Source: Treponema sp.
GTDB taxonomy: Bacteria > Spirochaetota > Spirochaetia > Treponematales > Breznakiellaceae
NCBI GenBank assembly: GCA_031256115.1
Contig: JAIRRF010000312.1
Span: forward strand, 1-16,467
Length of the DNA: 16,467 nucleotides
Direction: 5' to 3'
Part shown: positions 1 through 7,481 of the stretch, one piece after another
How positions within the stretch are numbered: position 1 is the first letter of the stretch
Layout of the letters: every line of letters starts with the position of its first letter
Made by a program: the position numbers and the translations under genes
The notes under the pieces: model-generated
Told to the model about the DNA's origin: nothing
Database searches by the model: none
What the model saw: only the letters and a program-made list of their open reading frames with translations

Positions 1-1
1 A

Positions 2-325
2 TATCAGGTCCATGACGCAATTCCCCGGATTTTTTTAATTAGGACTATTCTTCCAAATTGGGAAATAATAACAGGAGAACCAAAGCCAATTATTACCCTG
101 GCTATGGACTTACCGGAACCTTTTCGCTCAAATGCAATAAACAATGGTATTGGTTCCATACAAATAATTCCCCTTGATTCCAATGGGAATCATTGGGGTT
201 TTATTAGTTTTAGTATTTGTACAAATGATCGATTCTGTTCTTTTAAGGAAGGCGAGATTCTCCGTTCCGGGGGTAATCTTATTGCCGCTACTATTGATCG
301 AGCGCAGCGTAAAAAGCCGTATTGA
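2..325 (+). CDS. C-terminal fragment of a GAF-domain sensory protein (5' end outside window)
   Basis: The frame is open from the window's first codon to a TGA at 323-325, giving about 107 residues, so the start lies to the left. The segment WGFISF, then a charged stretch, then EGEILRSGGNLIAATI matches the last strands and helix of the GAF domains common in treponemal signalling proteins (typical form: WGFxxFDDCxxxRxFxxxExxILRSGxLLIAxAL). GAF domains bind small ligands and usually precede a histidine kinase, cyclase or GGDEF domain. Here the protein ends about 9 residues after the GAF helix, so the output domain must lie upstream, be absent, or have been lost. The gene converges on the gene ending at 354, with 28 bp between the stops. 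A short AGCC/GGCT dyad lies in that gap, but it has no T-run and is not a convincing terminator. GAF assignment is fairly sure; full architecture is unknown. Confidence 0.68.
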   Translation, partial: YQVHDAIPRIFLIRTILPNWEIITGEPKPIITLAMDLPEPFRSNAINNGIGSIQIIPLDSNGNHWGFISFSICTNDRFCSFKEGEILRSGGNLIAATIDRAQRKKPY

Positions 326-353
326 CGTAATTATCTACAAGCCCGACAGGCTC

Positions 354-1349
354 CTAGACAACCTTGACCCGGAAGGAAGCCCGGAAGATGGCCCTTCTGA
401 TCCGTTCCAGCCAAACCACGATGATTGCCAGTATAAAACGGGGCAAAGCCGCCCAGACATAGGGAACCCCCAGACTTACGAATAAAATAGTGTCTTCGAT
501 CTGTGAATGACTGATTGCCACATGGTGATTAAAAAGATCGGCTTCGGTCCTGGTAAGGTTTCCGTTTTTAACTTCTTCGATAATTACCCCCGCGCCATAA
601 GCTAAACCAAGGGTGTTGGCAATGATCCAGACATAGGCCGTATTGGGAGAAAGACCGAAAAAACCCATGATTAATCTGGCTATTTTCCCCAGTTTATTTA
701 TTAAGCCAAACTCGGCAAGAATTCGCTGGAGAAACATAACCGTGAAAACAATAAGGAATATCTGTAAAACCAGAAAAAGCGAATCTTTCAGCCAGGGGCC
801 CAGACTTTCCAGAAATTGTGCAATGTTTATTCCAACGGCGGGTATATTAATGATTTGCGATGCAGAAGTTTTGATAGCAGCTCCGGTTTCCGCGGGAATA
901 ATAAAATGAAGTATCCATCCGGCAAGAAGGGAATTAAAGATCCGCAGTAGTACCATCTTACGAAGGTGGGACCCGGTTTTTTTCATCACCATACATTCAA
1001 CAAAAAAGTTATGAGCGATAAGGCACATGGTGGTAAGAATTACCAGTTGTTTTCCCGAGAGGGCCAGAGTATCAATAACCGCAATGGCTGAATAGATATT
1101 TATAAAAATTGAACTTAAATAGACAAGAGCCGCTTCGCCGGGAAGTCCAAGAAATTGCATCAGGGGATTTAAAAAAACAGACACATAGTGTAATAGGCCC
1201 GTACTTTTCAGGACGAGAAGTGCAAAAGAAACGGGCAGCATAAGGAGAAGGAGAAAGCGGATCGTTGAAAGGGAGGGTTTTACATTATCCCTGGCACACT
1301 GAATAATCCGCAGCCAGAAGGGAAGTTTTATTCCGGCGCTATCCGCCAT
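354..1349 (-). CDS. Nucleoside-recognition (Gate) domain integral membrane protein
   Basis: This 331-residue protein is very hydrophobic and looks like two Gate (nucleoside recognition) domains in tandem. The first is at about residues 30-150, with the G-E-A-ALVYLSSIF stretch at about 71-82. The second is at about 190-315, with AYGAGVIIEE at 250-259 and NHHVAISHSQIED at 274-286. I count roughly eight transmembrane segments. Gate domains occur in SpmA/SpmB, in nucleoside transporters and in the FeoB core; the substrate of stand-alone proteins like this one is not established. The ATG at 1347-1349 lies inside the end of the upstream hydratase gene (11-bp overlap), preceded by an AGGGG Shine-Dalgarno, so the two are probably translationally coupled. 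It is the last gene of the minus-strand block that begins near 6765. Context makes it a candidate transporter or membrane partner for the hydratase/oxidoreductase pair; that role is inference. Confidence 0.8.
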   Translation of the reverse strand: MADSAGIKLPFWLRIIQCARDNVKPSLSTIRFLLLLMLPVSFALLVLKSTGLLHYVSVFLNPLMQFLGLPGEAALVYLSSIFINIYSAIAVIDTLALSGKQLVILTTMCLIAHNFFVECMVMKKTGSHLRKMVLLRIFNSLLAGWILHFIIPAETGAAIKTSASQIINIPAVGINIAQFLESLGPWLKDSLFLVLQIFLIVFTVMFLQRILAEFGLINKLGKIARLIMGFFGLSPNTAYVWIIANTLGLAYGAGVIIEEVKNGNLTRTEADLFNHHVAISHSQIEDTILFVSLGVPYVWAALPRFILAIIVVWLERIRRAIFRASFRVKVV

Positions 1350-3681
1350 TGCATTCCCCTTTATTACGATTATTGTTAATCAGGGAACCGGCAAGCAGCA
1401 ATTCCCGTTCTTTTGGGTCCAGTTCAGGCGCTTTAAGAATGAATGAACCACAGTTTTCTGCAGAAAGGGCTTGATCGGCGGTTTCCTGTTCCAAAACAGG
1501 TCGGAAGATCCATGCTTTCGCGCTTGGCCTTTCTCCGGCTATCAGGGTTTTTATCCCCGGAATAAAAACATAATCGCCGTTCTGAAAGGGAGTCTCTTCA
1601 ACAATAAAAGGAATTAACCCCCAATTAATCAGATTACTTCGGTATCGTTTTGTAGCATATTCATTGGCAAAGTTTGCGCCGCCTCCAAGAACCCGCTGGC
1701 ACGAAGCGGCTTGTTCCCGGGCGCTGCCGTCTCCTGGTTTTACCGCAAAGATTGCGCTAGCAATCTGGATTGCGCCGACAATCTGGGTTGCAAAACAGAG
1801 GGACAGCACCGCATCCAGTTCTTTTTTTATGGTACTATCCCGGACTGCCTTAGCCCGGTTTACATAGGCAGGATCCTTTCGGGAAAGGGTATACTCCGCC
1901 AGGGCTAAAGGATTGGACCGGTAAGAAGATGTTTCCCCCGAAGGGATTATTTCGTCCGTGGTAGTTACGGGATCGGTGATAAACGATACAATTTTCAGAA
2001 GAAGGTTTTCTCCCAGTTCTTCCATGGGCGGCCAGTCGCTGATGTTCGGACCGTAAAGAAGTTCCGCCTTACTTTCCGGGCGGCCCAGACCGTTGTAGAC
2101 CCTGGCCCGGTAGGGTGAGTCGTCAAAATGGTAAGCATACTCGGAAATACCGGTAGTTGTTGAGGTCGTGACTGTCTCCGCAGAACAGAGGATGCCGCCG
2201 TTTCCGGCTGTGGCGGCAATACTCCGGGCATCCATAAGAGCTGTCCATGCAATCTGGTCTTGGTCCGGTTTTGATCCTTCCCTGTGGGGAAAATTCCGGG
2301 TACAGTGTCGGATAGAAAAGTTCCTGTTGGCCGGCACATCCCCGGCGCCGAAACAGGGGCCGCAAAAAGCGGTTTTAACCACAGCTCCCGAAGCAAGCAA
2401 TCCCGCCAGTGCGCCGTTTCGGGTAATTTCCATTAATACCGGCTGGCTTCCCGGATATATCGACAAGCTGAACCCTGGATTTTTTTCCGGATGATCCACC
2501 GGTACTTTCCGTGCGGCCAGGATCTCCGCCGCTGCCATGATGTTGTCGAAAGTTCCTCCGGCACATCCGGCAATGATTCCCTGATCAGCCCGGATCCTGC
2601 CGTTTGAATCGATTTTTTCCAGCAGTCCCAGATCAAGAGGCCGCTTGGACGGCCTGTCAGCCAGGTTCCCCTCGGCGGTGTCTTTTTCAATTTGCCGGAA
2701 TATATCGCCGGGATTGTTAAGCACTTCATCCAGTTCATAAACATTGCTGGGGTGGAAAGGCAGGGCAATCATGGGTTTAACCTTGTCCAGGTTGATTTTT
2801 ATCATCCCGTCATACAAGGCACATTGACCGGGTTTGAGTTCCCGGTAATTATTTTGCCTGCCGTGAAGGGCCAGATAATTCCGGATGGTTTCGTCGGTTT
2901 CCCAAATTGAAGACCAGCAAGCCGTTTCTGTGGTCATTACATCTATACTGTTCCGGTATTCGGTGCTTAATCCGGTTATTCCGGGGCCTAAAAACTCCAG
3001 GACGGTATTCCTGGCAAAACCATTTTTAAAAACCGCTCCGATAAGGGCCAGAGCAATATCCATGGGGCCAATCCAGGGTTGAGGTTTTCCTTTCAGGTAA
3101 ACCCCAATTACTTTGGGATAAGCCATATCGTAACGCCGGGAAAGAAGCTGCTTTACCAATTCGCCGCCGCCTTCTCCTACTCCCAGAGTCCCCAGAGCGC
3201 CGTAGCGAGTGTGGCTGTCGCTGCCGAGGATCATTTTGCCGCAGCCTGCCCAGTTTTCCCGCATATAGGAATGGATCACCGCCAGGTGGGGAGGCACGAA
3301 GATGCCCCCGTACTTCCGGGCTGCGGAAAGGCCGAACATATGGTCATCTTCGTTTATGGTACCCCCCACAGCACAGAGGGAATTGTGGCAGTTGGTCAGG
3401 ATATAGGGAACGGGAAAAACGGAAAAGCCGGAAGCCTTGGCGGTCTGGATGATTCCTACATAGGTAATGTCATGGGAGGCCAGGGCATCGAATTTTAAAT
3501 GAAGGAACTCTCCGTCACTGCGCCCTTCATTGTGTGAGGCCAAAATGCCATAGCTGATGGTTCCCTGCTTTGCCGTTTCTATCTGAGTTTTCGGAGCCGT
3601 TTTTTCCCCGGCAGGAATGATTTCCTTCCCGTTAACAAGAAAAACTTGCCCATCCAAGAGTTCAACCGCAGATGTTGGCAA
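1339..3681 (-). CDS. ybhJ: Aconitase-family hydratase, YbhJ type
   Basis: This 780-residue protein is an aconitase-superfamily hydro-lyase. Numbering from the TTG at 3699, it shows the conserved blocks HDITYVGIIQ (76-85), NCHNSLCAVGGTINEDDH (103-120) and SDSHTRYGALG (160-170). The three cysteines expected to bind a [4Fe-4S] cluster are C379 in GCAGGTFDN and C446/C449 in CGPCFGAG. The N-terminal blocks closely resemble E. coli YbhJ, a hydratase whose substrate I do not know to be established, so citrate/isocitrate activity should not be assumed. No ATG is available. A TGA lies two codons before the TTG at 3699. I prefer the TTG at 3681 because a GGAG Shine-Dalgarno (3688-3691) sits 6 nt upstream of it, while the TTG at 3699 has none. 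The 3' end overlaps the Gate-protein gene by 11 bp, and the oxidoreductase gene ends about 80 bp upstream, so it sits mid-operon. Confidence 0.88.
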   Translation of the reverse strand: MPTSAVELLDGQVFLVNGKEIIPAGEKTAPKTQIETAKQGTISYGILASHNEGRSDGEFLHLKFDALASHDITYVGIIQTAKASGFSVFPVPYILTNCHNSLCAVGGTINEDDHMFGLSAARKYGGIFVPPHLAVIHSYMRENWAGCGKMILGSDSHTRYGALGTLGVGEGGGELVKQLLSRRYDMAYPKVIGVYLKGKPQPWIGPMDIALALIGAVFKNGFARNTVLEFLGPGITGLSTEYRNSIDVMTTETACWSSIWETDETIRNYLALHGRQNNYRELKPGQCALYDGMIKINLDKVKPMIALPFHPSNVYELDEVLNNPGDIFRQIEKDTAEGNLADRPSKRPLDLGLLEKIDSNGRIRADQGIIAGCAGGTFDNIMAAAEILAARKVPVDHPEKNPGFSLSIYPGSQPVLMEITRNGALAGLLASGAVVKTAFCGPCFGAGDVPANRNFSIRHCTRNFPHREGSKPDQDQIAWTALMDARSIAATAGNGGILCSAETVTTSTTTGISEYAYHFDDSPYRARVYNGLGRPESKAELLYGPNISDWPPMEELGENLLLKIVSFITDPVTTTDEIIPSGETSSYRSNPLALAEYTLSRKDPAYVNRAKAVRDSTIKKELDAVLSLCFATQIVGAIQIASAIFAVKPGDGSAREQAASCQRVLGGGANFANEYATKRYRSNLINWGLIPFIVEETPFQNGDYVFIPGIKTLIAGERPSAKAWIFRPVLEQETADQALSAENCGSFILKAPELDPKERELLLAGSLINNNRNKGECNGG

Positions 3682-3760
3682 ATTTTTCTCCGGGTACAAT
3701 GTTCATGCTGCCAGCTTAGCTGTTTTTTCGGTTTTATTCGAGGGGTATAGGGGCTGTCCT

Positions 3761-4774
3761 TTAACGCCAAGACCGAACGGATTGAAGATATTGAATAACC
3801 CGTAAACCATCGACAGCGCTGGAAAGCGGTTCCTTGAGTTTGTTTGCCAGACGATCCTGTGCGCAGGAAAGAGCGTCCGCCGTCATATTGCTGAAGTATC
3901 CCGTAGGTCCGGAAAATCCTTCACTGCACCGTTCCAGGGATCTGAACCCTTCCGCATAGGGACTTTCCCTGCTTTCCCAGAGTTCGAAGATTCCATTGCC
4001 GATTTTTAGCTTTCCCCGTTCACAGGAAAATTCCAGCTCAAAGACCAAATGATCCCGGCCTGCACCAAGCTCCAAAAGAAAGGGGGGGCTTGCGGCGGCG
4101 GGAATGACGGGCTTATCCAGGCGCCCTAACAGATATACCGTCCCTTCCTGAGCCTTTAATGTTCCGGCTATGGTTTTCCGGTGTTTAAGTTCGGCTCCGG
4201 TAAGGAACATAACCGCATCGGCAAGGTGGGTTCCGTCGTGCCAAAGCACATCAAGAAGCCGGCGGGTTTTTCCCACATACAAGGTTCCTTTAACTCCGGT
4301 CAGAGGGCCAAGCCGATTGCCATCCGACAATATTTTCCTGGCCAGTGAATAATCGGCGGCATATCGCCGTTCATGGTTTGTTATTATGGTAATCACTCCC
4401 GATTTATGGAGGGCGGCTATTTTTTTTGCCTTTCCCAGGGTATCCGCCAGGGGTTTTTCGCAGACAACAACGGAGACCCCATAACGGGCTGCCAGGGAAC
4501 AATAATGAAGATGTGAGTCAGGATGAGTGGCGATATGAAGAATTTGAGGTTTTTCAATTTCCAGCATAATTTCGGCATCTTCATACACCGGGACTCCCCA
4601 GCGTCCGGTAAAAAGATACCTATGTTTTTCTTCGAGGTCGGCGCCGGCACAGAGCCGGAGTTCAGGATTATTTACAATCGCCCCTGCGTGAGTACAGGGT
4701 TTTTCCCTCAGGCTGTCTTCCTCCAAAAGACTGCCGATGCGGCCTAAACCAATGACAGCGGCTGCAAGAGCCAT
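3761..4774 (-). CDS. Gfo/Idh/MocA-family NAD(P)-dependent oxidoreductase
   Basis: This 337-residue protein has the two-domain Gfo/Idh/MocA layout. The N-terminal Rossmann fold carries GLGRIG at 9-14, and ATHPDSH at 82-88 plus CEKPLAD at 105-111 give the family's EKP motif. The C-terminal sheet domain has WHDGTHLAD at 178-186, whose His183 is the likely catalytic base. The family oxidises or reduces sugars, inositols and related polyols; the substrate cannot be read from the sequence. The ATG is at 4772-4774, with only 6 bp between it and the ComFB gene's stop. No clear Shine-Dalgarno precedes it, which suits translational coupling. It sits directly upstream of an aconitase-family hydratase and a Gate-domain membrane protein, so a joint role in catabolising a sugar acid or similar compound is plausible but inferred. 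Length and motifs look intact. Confidence 0.87.
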   Translation of the reverse strand: MALAAAVIGLGRIGSLLEEDSLREKPCTHAGAIVNNPELRLCAGADLEEKHRYLFTGRWGVPVYEDAEIMLEIEKPQILHIATHPDSHLHYCSLAARYGVSVVVCEKPLADTLGKAKKIAALHKSGVITIITNHERRYAADYSLARKILSDGNRLGPLTGVKGTLYVGKTRRLLDVLWHDGTHLADAVMFLTGAELKHRKTIAGTLKAQEGTVYLLGRLDKPVIPAAASPPFLLELGAGRDHLVFELEFSCERGKLKIGNGIFELWESRESPYAEGFRSLERCSEGFSGPTGYFSNMTADALSCAQDRLANKLKEPLSSAVDGLRVIQYLQSVRSWR

Positions 4775-4780
4775 GCAGTA

Positions 4781-5500
4781 TTATTCGTCGATTACGGACT
4801 GGTCCATTTCTTCTCCGGGCGAAAAAAGGAATAGATCCGGCAGCGTAAAGGTTCTGGATAGAGAAAAACTTTGGCTGACCTTTTCGCTAATCACAGGAAT
4901 CGTAAATACATGAATCAGTTCCGCATAATCAGGAGTAGCTATTCTAATGGAATACTTAAAGGTTTCCCTGATATCGATATTTTCAGCTACAACCGCTTTT
5001 GGCCAAAAAGTAAAAGTTCCGCCGGTACCGGCAATTAAAAAATAAGGATTCTGCCAGTTATCATCCTTCATTTCTACCAGCGCTCCATTTTGGAGCAGTT
5101 CAATGGTAATGTCCGCCATGGGAGAAAAGTTTTGGCCGTCAAAAACCCTGCCCATTATGGTGGGTATATTATAAACCGGAATATCCGAAAGATCCTTTTT
5201 TTCTGAACTTTTATGGTCAAAATAGGGGCGCTGGTTATGACCTACCCGTTTAATTCCTTCATAAGCCAGAGCAGTTAAGTCCACTTTGGTCTGACCTTCA
5301 GTGTTCTGGGTTACCCTGGCAGCCCCCCGGTGGGAAATCACATAGCGGGGTTCGGCACGGTTTAGCACATAACATGCCGCATCCTGCCTGCAATGATAGC
5401 AGGTGCATATTTCTTCTTGCTTATTCCCGGCTTCCAAAGAATCACAGATTGCATTAATTTCCGCTATTACCAGATCTTCCGTGGTATTATGAATTTCCAT
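4781..5500 (-). CDS. ComFB-domain protein with C-terminal beta-rich domain
   Basis: This is a 239-residue cytoplasmic protein. Residues about 1-60 match the late-competence ComFB domain: a helix (DLVIAEINAICDSLE) and then CTCYHCRQDAACYVLNRAEP followed by RYV. Cys32, Cys34, Cys37 and Cys43 could bind zinc, and the NRxxPRYV tail (47-54) is diagnostic. ComFB domains have recently been described as c-di-GMP receptors in cyanobacteria; I recall this from general knowledge and it does not prove binding here. Residues about 105-190 (from IMGRVFDG to GTFTFWP) resemble a carboxypeptidase-regulatory-like beta sandwich, and the C-terminus is acidic. The ATG at 5498-5500 has a strong AAGGAG Shine-Dalgarno. 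The gene starts 17 bp after the HD hydrolase stop and ends 6 bp before the oxidoreductase start. A PilZ gene lies across the divergent promoter, which supports a c-di-GMP link. The link to competence is by family name only. Confidence 0.8.
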   Translation of the reverse strand: MEIHNTTEDLVIAEINAICDSLEAGNKQEEICTCYHCRQDAACYVLNRAEPRYVISHRGAARVTQNTEGQTKVDLTALAYEGIKRVGHNQRPYFDHKSSEKKDLSDIPVYNIPTIMGRVFDGQNFSPMADITIELLQNGALVEMKDDNWQNPYFLIAGTGGTFTFWPKAVVAENIDIRETFKYSIRIATPDYAELIHVFTIPVISEKVSQSFSLSRTFTLPDLFLFSPGEEMDQSVIDE

Positions 5501-5517
5501 TTTAGCTCCTTATATAA

Positions 5518-6765
5518 TTATAACCAATTTTTTAAGTTATGTAAAATACTTTTTGGAATATCCAGAGGCTGGGCACTGAAAATTCGTACTTTTCTTAAAG
5601 CATGAATAAATGTTTCAACCGAGCCTTTCCTGAATACACTGGAGCTTTCTCCGAATAAACAATTTTCATCCCGAACAAATAGTTCTGTCTCAAAGGAAAC
5701 CGGTTCAGGTATATCGATTATTATTGATTCCCCGTCAATAATCGTTCCTGTTATCCGGCTGATTTCTTCCGCCAATGCATTTTCCCGGGTTCTTCGTTTT
5801 TCGATGTTGTCATAACTTTTTTCCGAATCCAATGAGAAACAGGCTGATTCCACATAAAACCGGCCTTCCCTGACTCTTTCTGCCAGTGATAAAGCCGGCA
5901 AGTTCTTTTGTTTTTCCGCCATAAGGGCAAAAAGGCTCTGGTCGTCCAGGTTATATAATTCTTCTGCAGCAATTATTCCCTGCTCCAGGGCAGAAATAAG
6001 GGCTTTTTTGATCATTGCTGTGGCTGAACGGACCTGCCGGTGCCAATATACGGTCCGATACATCAGATATTTGGAAAAAAGAATCGATTCAACACTCGGA
6101 ATCCCCCTGGAATTGATTTCTATTCCCCTTTCCTTTTGGGGAAAGAGCTGTGAATAAATAAAATCCACGTCCTGGGCGCCGTAGGGAACTCCGCAGTACC
6201 GGGCATCCCGGTTAAGATAATCTAATTTATCAGGATCCAGCACTCCCGAAAGAAGCCTCCGGTAAAAACGCAGCTCGTTATTTGCCGTATCAGAGGTTTT
6301 GTTTATTATGGCTGCGGTTATTTCCGGATCCGCCCCTGCTTTTCCCACAAGGCTTTTTACCGGTTCCGAATTGATAATTCCGGCGCTTAGGGACTCATGA
6401 TCCTCCAGGGCCAGTTCTTTAAGGGAGTGTGTATAGGGAAAATGGCCCAGATCATGCAGCAAAGCGGCACAAAGAAATGACAGGGCGCCCTGGGGACTTG
6501 TCCAGGAAGCACCTTTTTCGCAGAGGCTGATAAGGAGCCGTCTTGCCAGATAATAAACACCCAGGGAATGACTTGCCCTTGTATGCGTGGCGCCGGGATA
6601 TATATAAGAGGCTGGACCCAGTTGAAGTATCCGGCCAAGCCGGAAAAAGGGGGCTGATTCGGTTAAAGAGGCCAGGCCGGGGGTAAGGTATATATGCCCC
6701 CACAGGGGATCACGGATAGGAATGGTAAAACCCCGTTGTAAAACAGAGAAAACCGATTCTTCCAT
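5518..6765 (-). CDS. HD-domain phosphohydrolase (SAMHD1/dNTPase-like)
   Basis: This 415-residue protein belongs to the HD superfamily branch containing SAMHD1 and bacterial dNTP triphosphohydrolase-like proteins. An IRDPLWGHI segment (17-25) corresponds to the family's usual IxDPxHGxI. HTRASHSLG (61-69) supplies the first His, HDLGHFPYTH (104-113) the HD pair, and DPDKLDYLNRD (177-187) the last metal-ligand Asp. Such enzymes hydrolyse dNTPs or other nucleotides, often under allosteric nucleotide control; the actual substrate is unknown. The C-terminal ~150 residues are poorly conserved. It is the first gene of the minus-strand block. The ATG at 6763-6765 has no Shine-Dalgarno, but a TACTAT -10 box ends 7 nt upstream, which suggests a leaderless transcript. 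The Trp in place of His in DPLWG is a departure from the common motif; the metal ligands are all present. Confidence 0.85.
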   Translation of the reverse strand: MEESVFSVLQRGFTIPIRDPLWGHIYLTPGLASLTESAPFFRLGRILQLGPASYIYPGATHTRASHSLGVYYLARRLLISLCEKGASWTSPQGALSFLCAALLHDLGHFPYTHSLKELALEDHESLSAGIINSEPVKSLVGKAGADPEITAAIINKTSDTANNELRFYRRLLSGVLDPDKLDYLNRDARYCGVPYGAQDVDFIYSQLFPQKERGIEINSRGIPSVESILFSKYLMYRTVYWHRQVRSATAMIKKALISALEQGIIAAEELYNLDDQSLFALMAEKQKNLPALSLAERVREGRFYVESACFSLDSEKSYDNIEKRRTRENALAEEISRITGTIIDGESIIIDIPEPVSFETELFVRDENCLFGESSSVFRKGSVETFIHALRKVRIFSAQPLDIPKSILHNLKNWL

Positions 6766-6772
6766 AGTATAT

Positions 6773-6802
6773 ATAGTAAATAAAAATATATTGCTCTTTC
6801 AA
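6773..6802 (-). promoter_or_regulatory. Predicted promoter of the HD/ComFB operon
   Basis: Read on the minus strand: TTGAAA (-35, 6797-6802), an 18-bp spacer, TACTAT (-10, 6773-6778). The -10 ends 7 nt before the ATG at 6765, so transcription would start at or next to the start codon. It shares a 60-bp intergenic region with an overlapping plus-strand promoter. Found by eye. Confidence 0.5.
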
Positions 6803-6819
6803 TACAGGATTGTTATAAT
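6791..6819 (+). promoter_or_regulatory. Predicted promoter of the secreted protein/PilZ unit
   Basis: TTGCTC (6791-6796), a 17-bp spacer, then a perfect TATAAT (6814-6819). The ATG at 6826 begins only 6 nt after the -10 box, so the mRNA should be leaderless. The -35 regions of the two divergent promoters are adjacent, so polymerase binding on one strand may exclude binding on the other. Confidence 0.6.
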
Positions 6820-6825
6820 TGAAAT

Positions 6826-7473
6826 ATGATTATTAGGCAAAAAATTCCCGGAATTTGCATGATAATCCTTTACTGTATCCTGGTTATTGCACAAACCAGC
6901 GAAACTGCTTACAACAATCAAACCGGGGGAGGGAGATCCGTAATACCCGATGAACTGTCCAGACCCCGTTATGGCGAAGATCCCATTTTTCCCCGGGATT
7001 ATGTTATCGGCCATCTGGGTCGAAGTGATGCCTCGGAAGAATCCTATCAATATGCCCGGCGGATTTTGGCAAGTTTGCTTTCAGGGAACGGAAATGTCGA
7101 TGGAGTAATATTTCCCGAGCAAAAACGCCTAAATGTTGTAAATAGTATAAGCAATTTGGGAACCAGGAACTGGCGTATTGGCGGCGGCAGAGTTGAACCG
7201 GACGGAAGCATTTCCTTTTTAATCCGTTTTCTTGGCAGGGAAAGAAGTATTACCGGTGAATTGTATTTGCAAAGGGTAATACCGACAGTGCCTGATTTAA
7301 CCGATGACGTTGAAGCGGCGGCAGCCGAAGATCCTGAAAACCCGCCTTCCGGCAGCCAATTGCATATGAGCTGGCAGGTTGACGACATCCTTCTGGAAAA
7401 TCCCCGAAATTTGTCGGAAGGAAAATTCAGCCCTGCCGGAACTGAAATGGTCCCCTATGAACGTTTTTTTTAG
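6826..7473 (+). CDS. Exported protein of unknown function
   Basis: This 215-residue protein has an N-terminal signal sequence: a short basic n-region (MIIRQK), a hydrophobic core at about residues 8-22, then polar QTSE. Cleavage near residue 22 or 28 would give a periplasmic or surface protein. Cys17 is in the hydrophobic core but lacks a proper lipobox, so a lipoprotein is unlikely. The middle (about 85-150) looks like alternating beta strands ending in RSITGELYLQRV; residues 155-165 are Ala/Glu-rich. I recognise no family. The first ATG is preferred because the next one (Met12) would lose the basic n-region. There is no Shine-Dalgarno, and a TATAAT box lies 6 nt upstream. It ends 8 bp before the PilZ gene, so the two form an operon. 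It could be a treponeme-specific envelope protein working with PilZ; this is inference. Confidence 0.72.
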   Translation: MIIRQKIPGICMIILYCILVIAQTSETAYNNQTGGGRSVIPDELSRPRYGEDPIFPRDYVIGHLGRSDASEESYQYARRILASLLSGNGNVDGVIFPEQKRLNVVNSISNLGTRNWRIGGGRVEPDGSISFLIRFLGRERSITGELYLQRVIPTVPDLTDDVEAAAAEDPENPPSGSQLHMSWQVDDILLENPRNLSEGKFSPAGTEMVPYERFF

Positions 7474-7481
7474 GAACAGAG

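Noticed and set aside
174..485. 103-codon plus-strand ORF with a hydrophobic start
   Set aside because: It overlaps the GAF frame and then the antisense of the Gate protein; its hydrophobicity is a frame artefact.
3664..3706. 14-codon ATG ORF upstream of the hydratase (MNIVPGEKF...)
   Set aside because: It overlaps the hydratase start out of frame and has no Shine-Dalgarno; more likely chance than a leader peptide.
1664..3805. Many 60-139 codon ORFs on both strands inside the hydratase gene
   Set aside because: All are shadows of the 780-residue aconitase-family frame; none has family motifs or its own Shine-Dalgarno.
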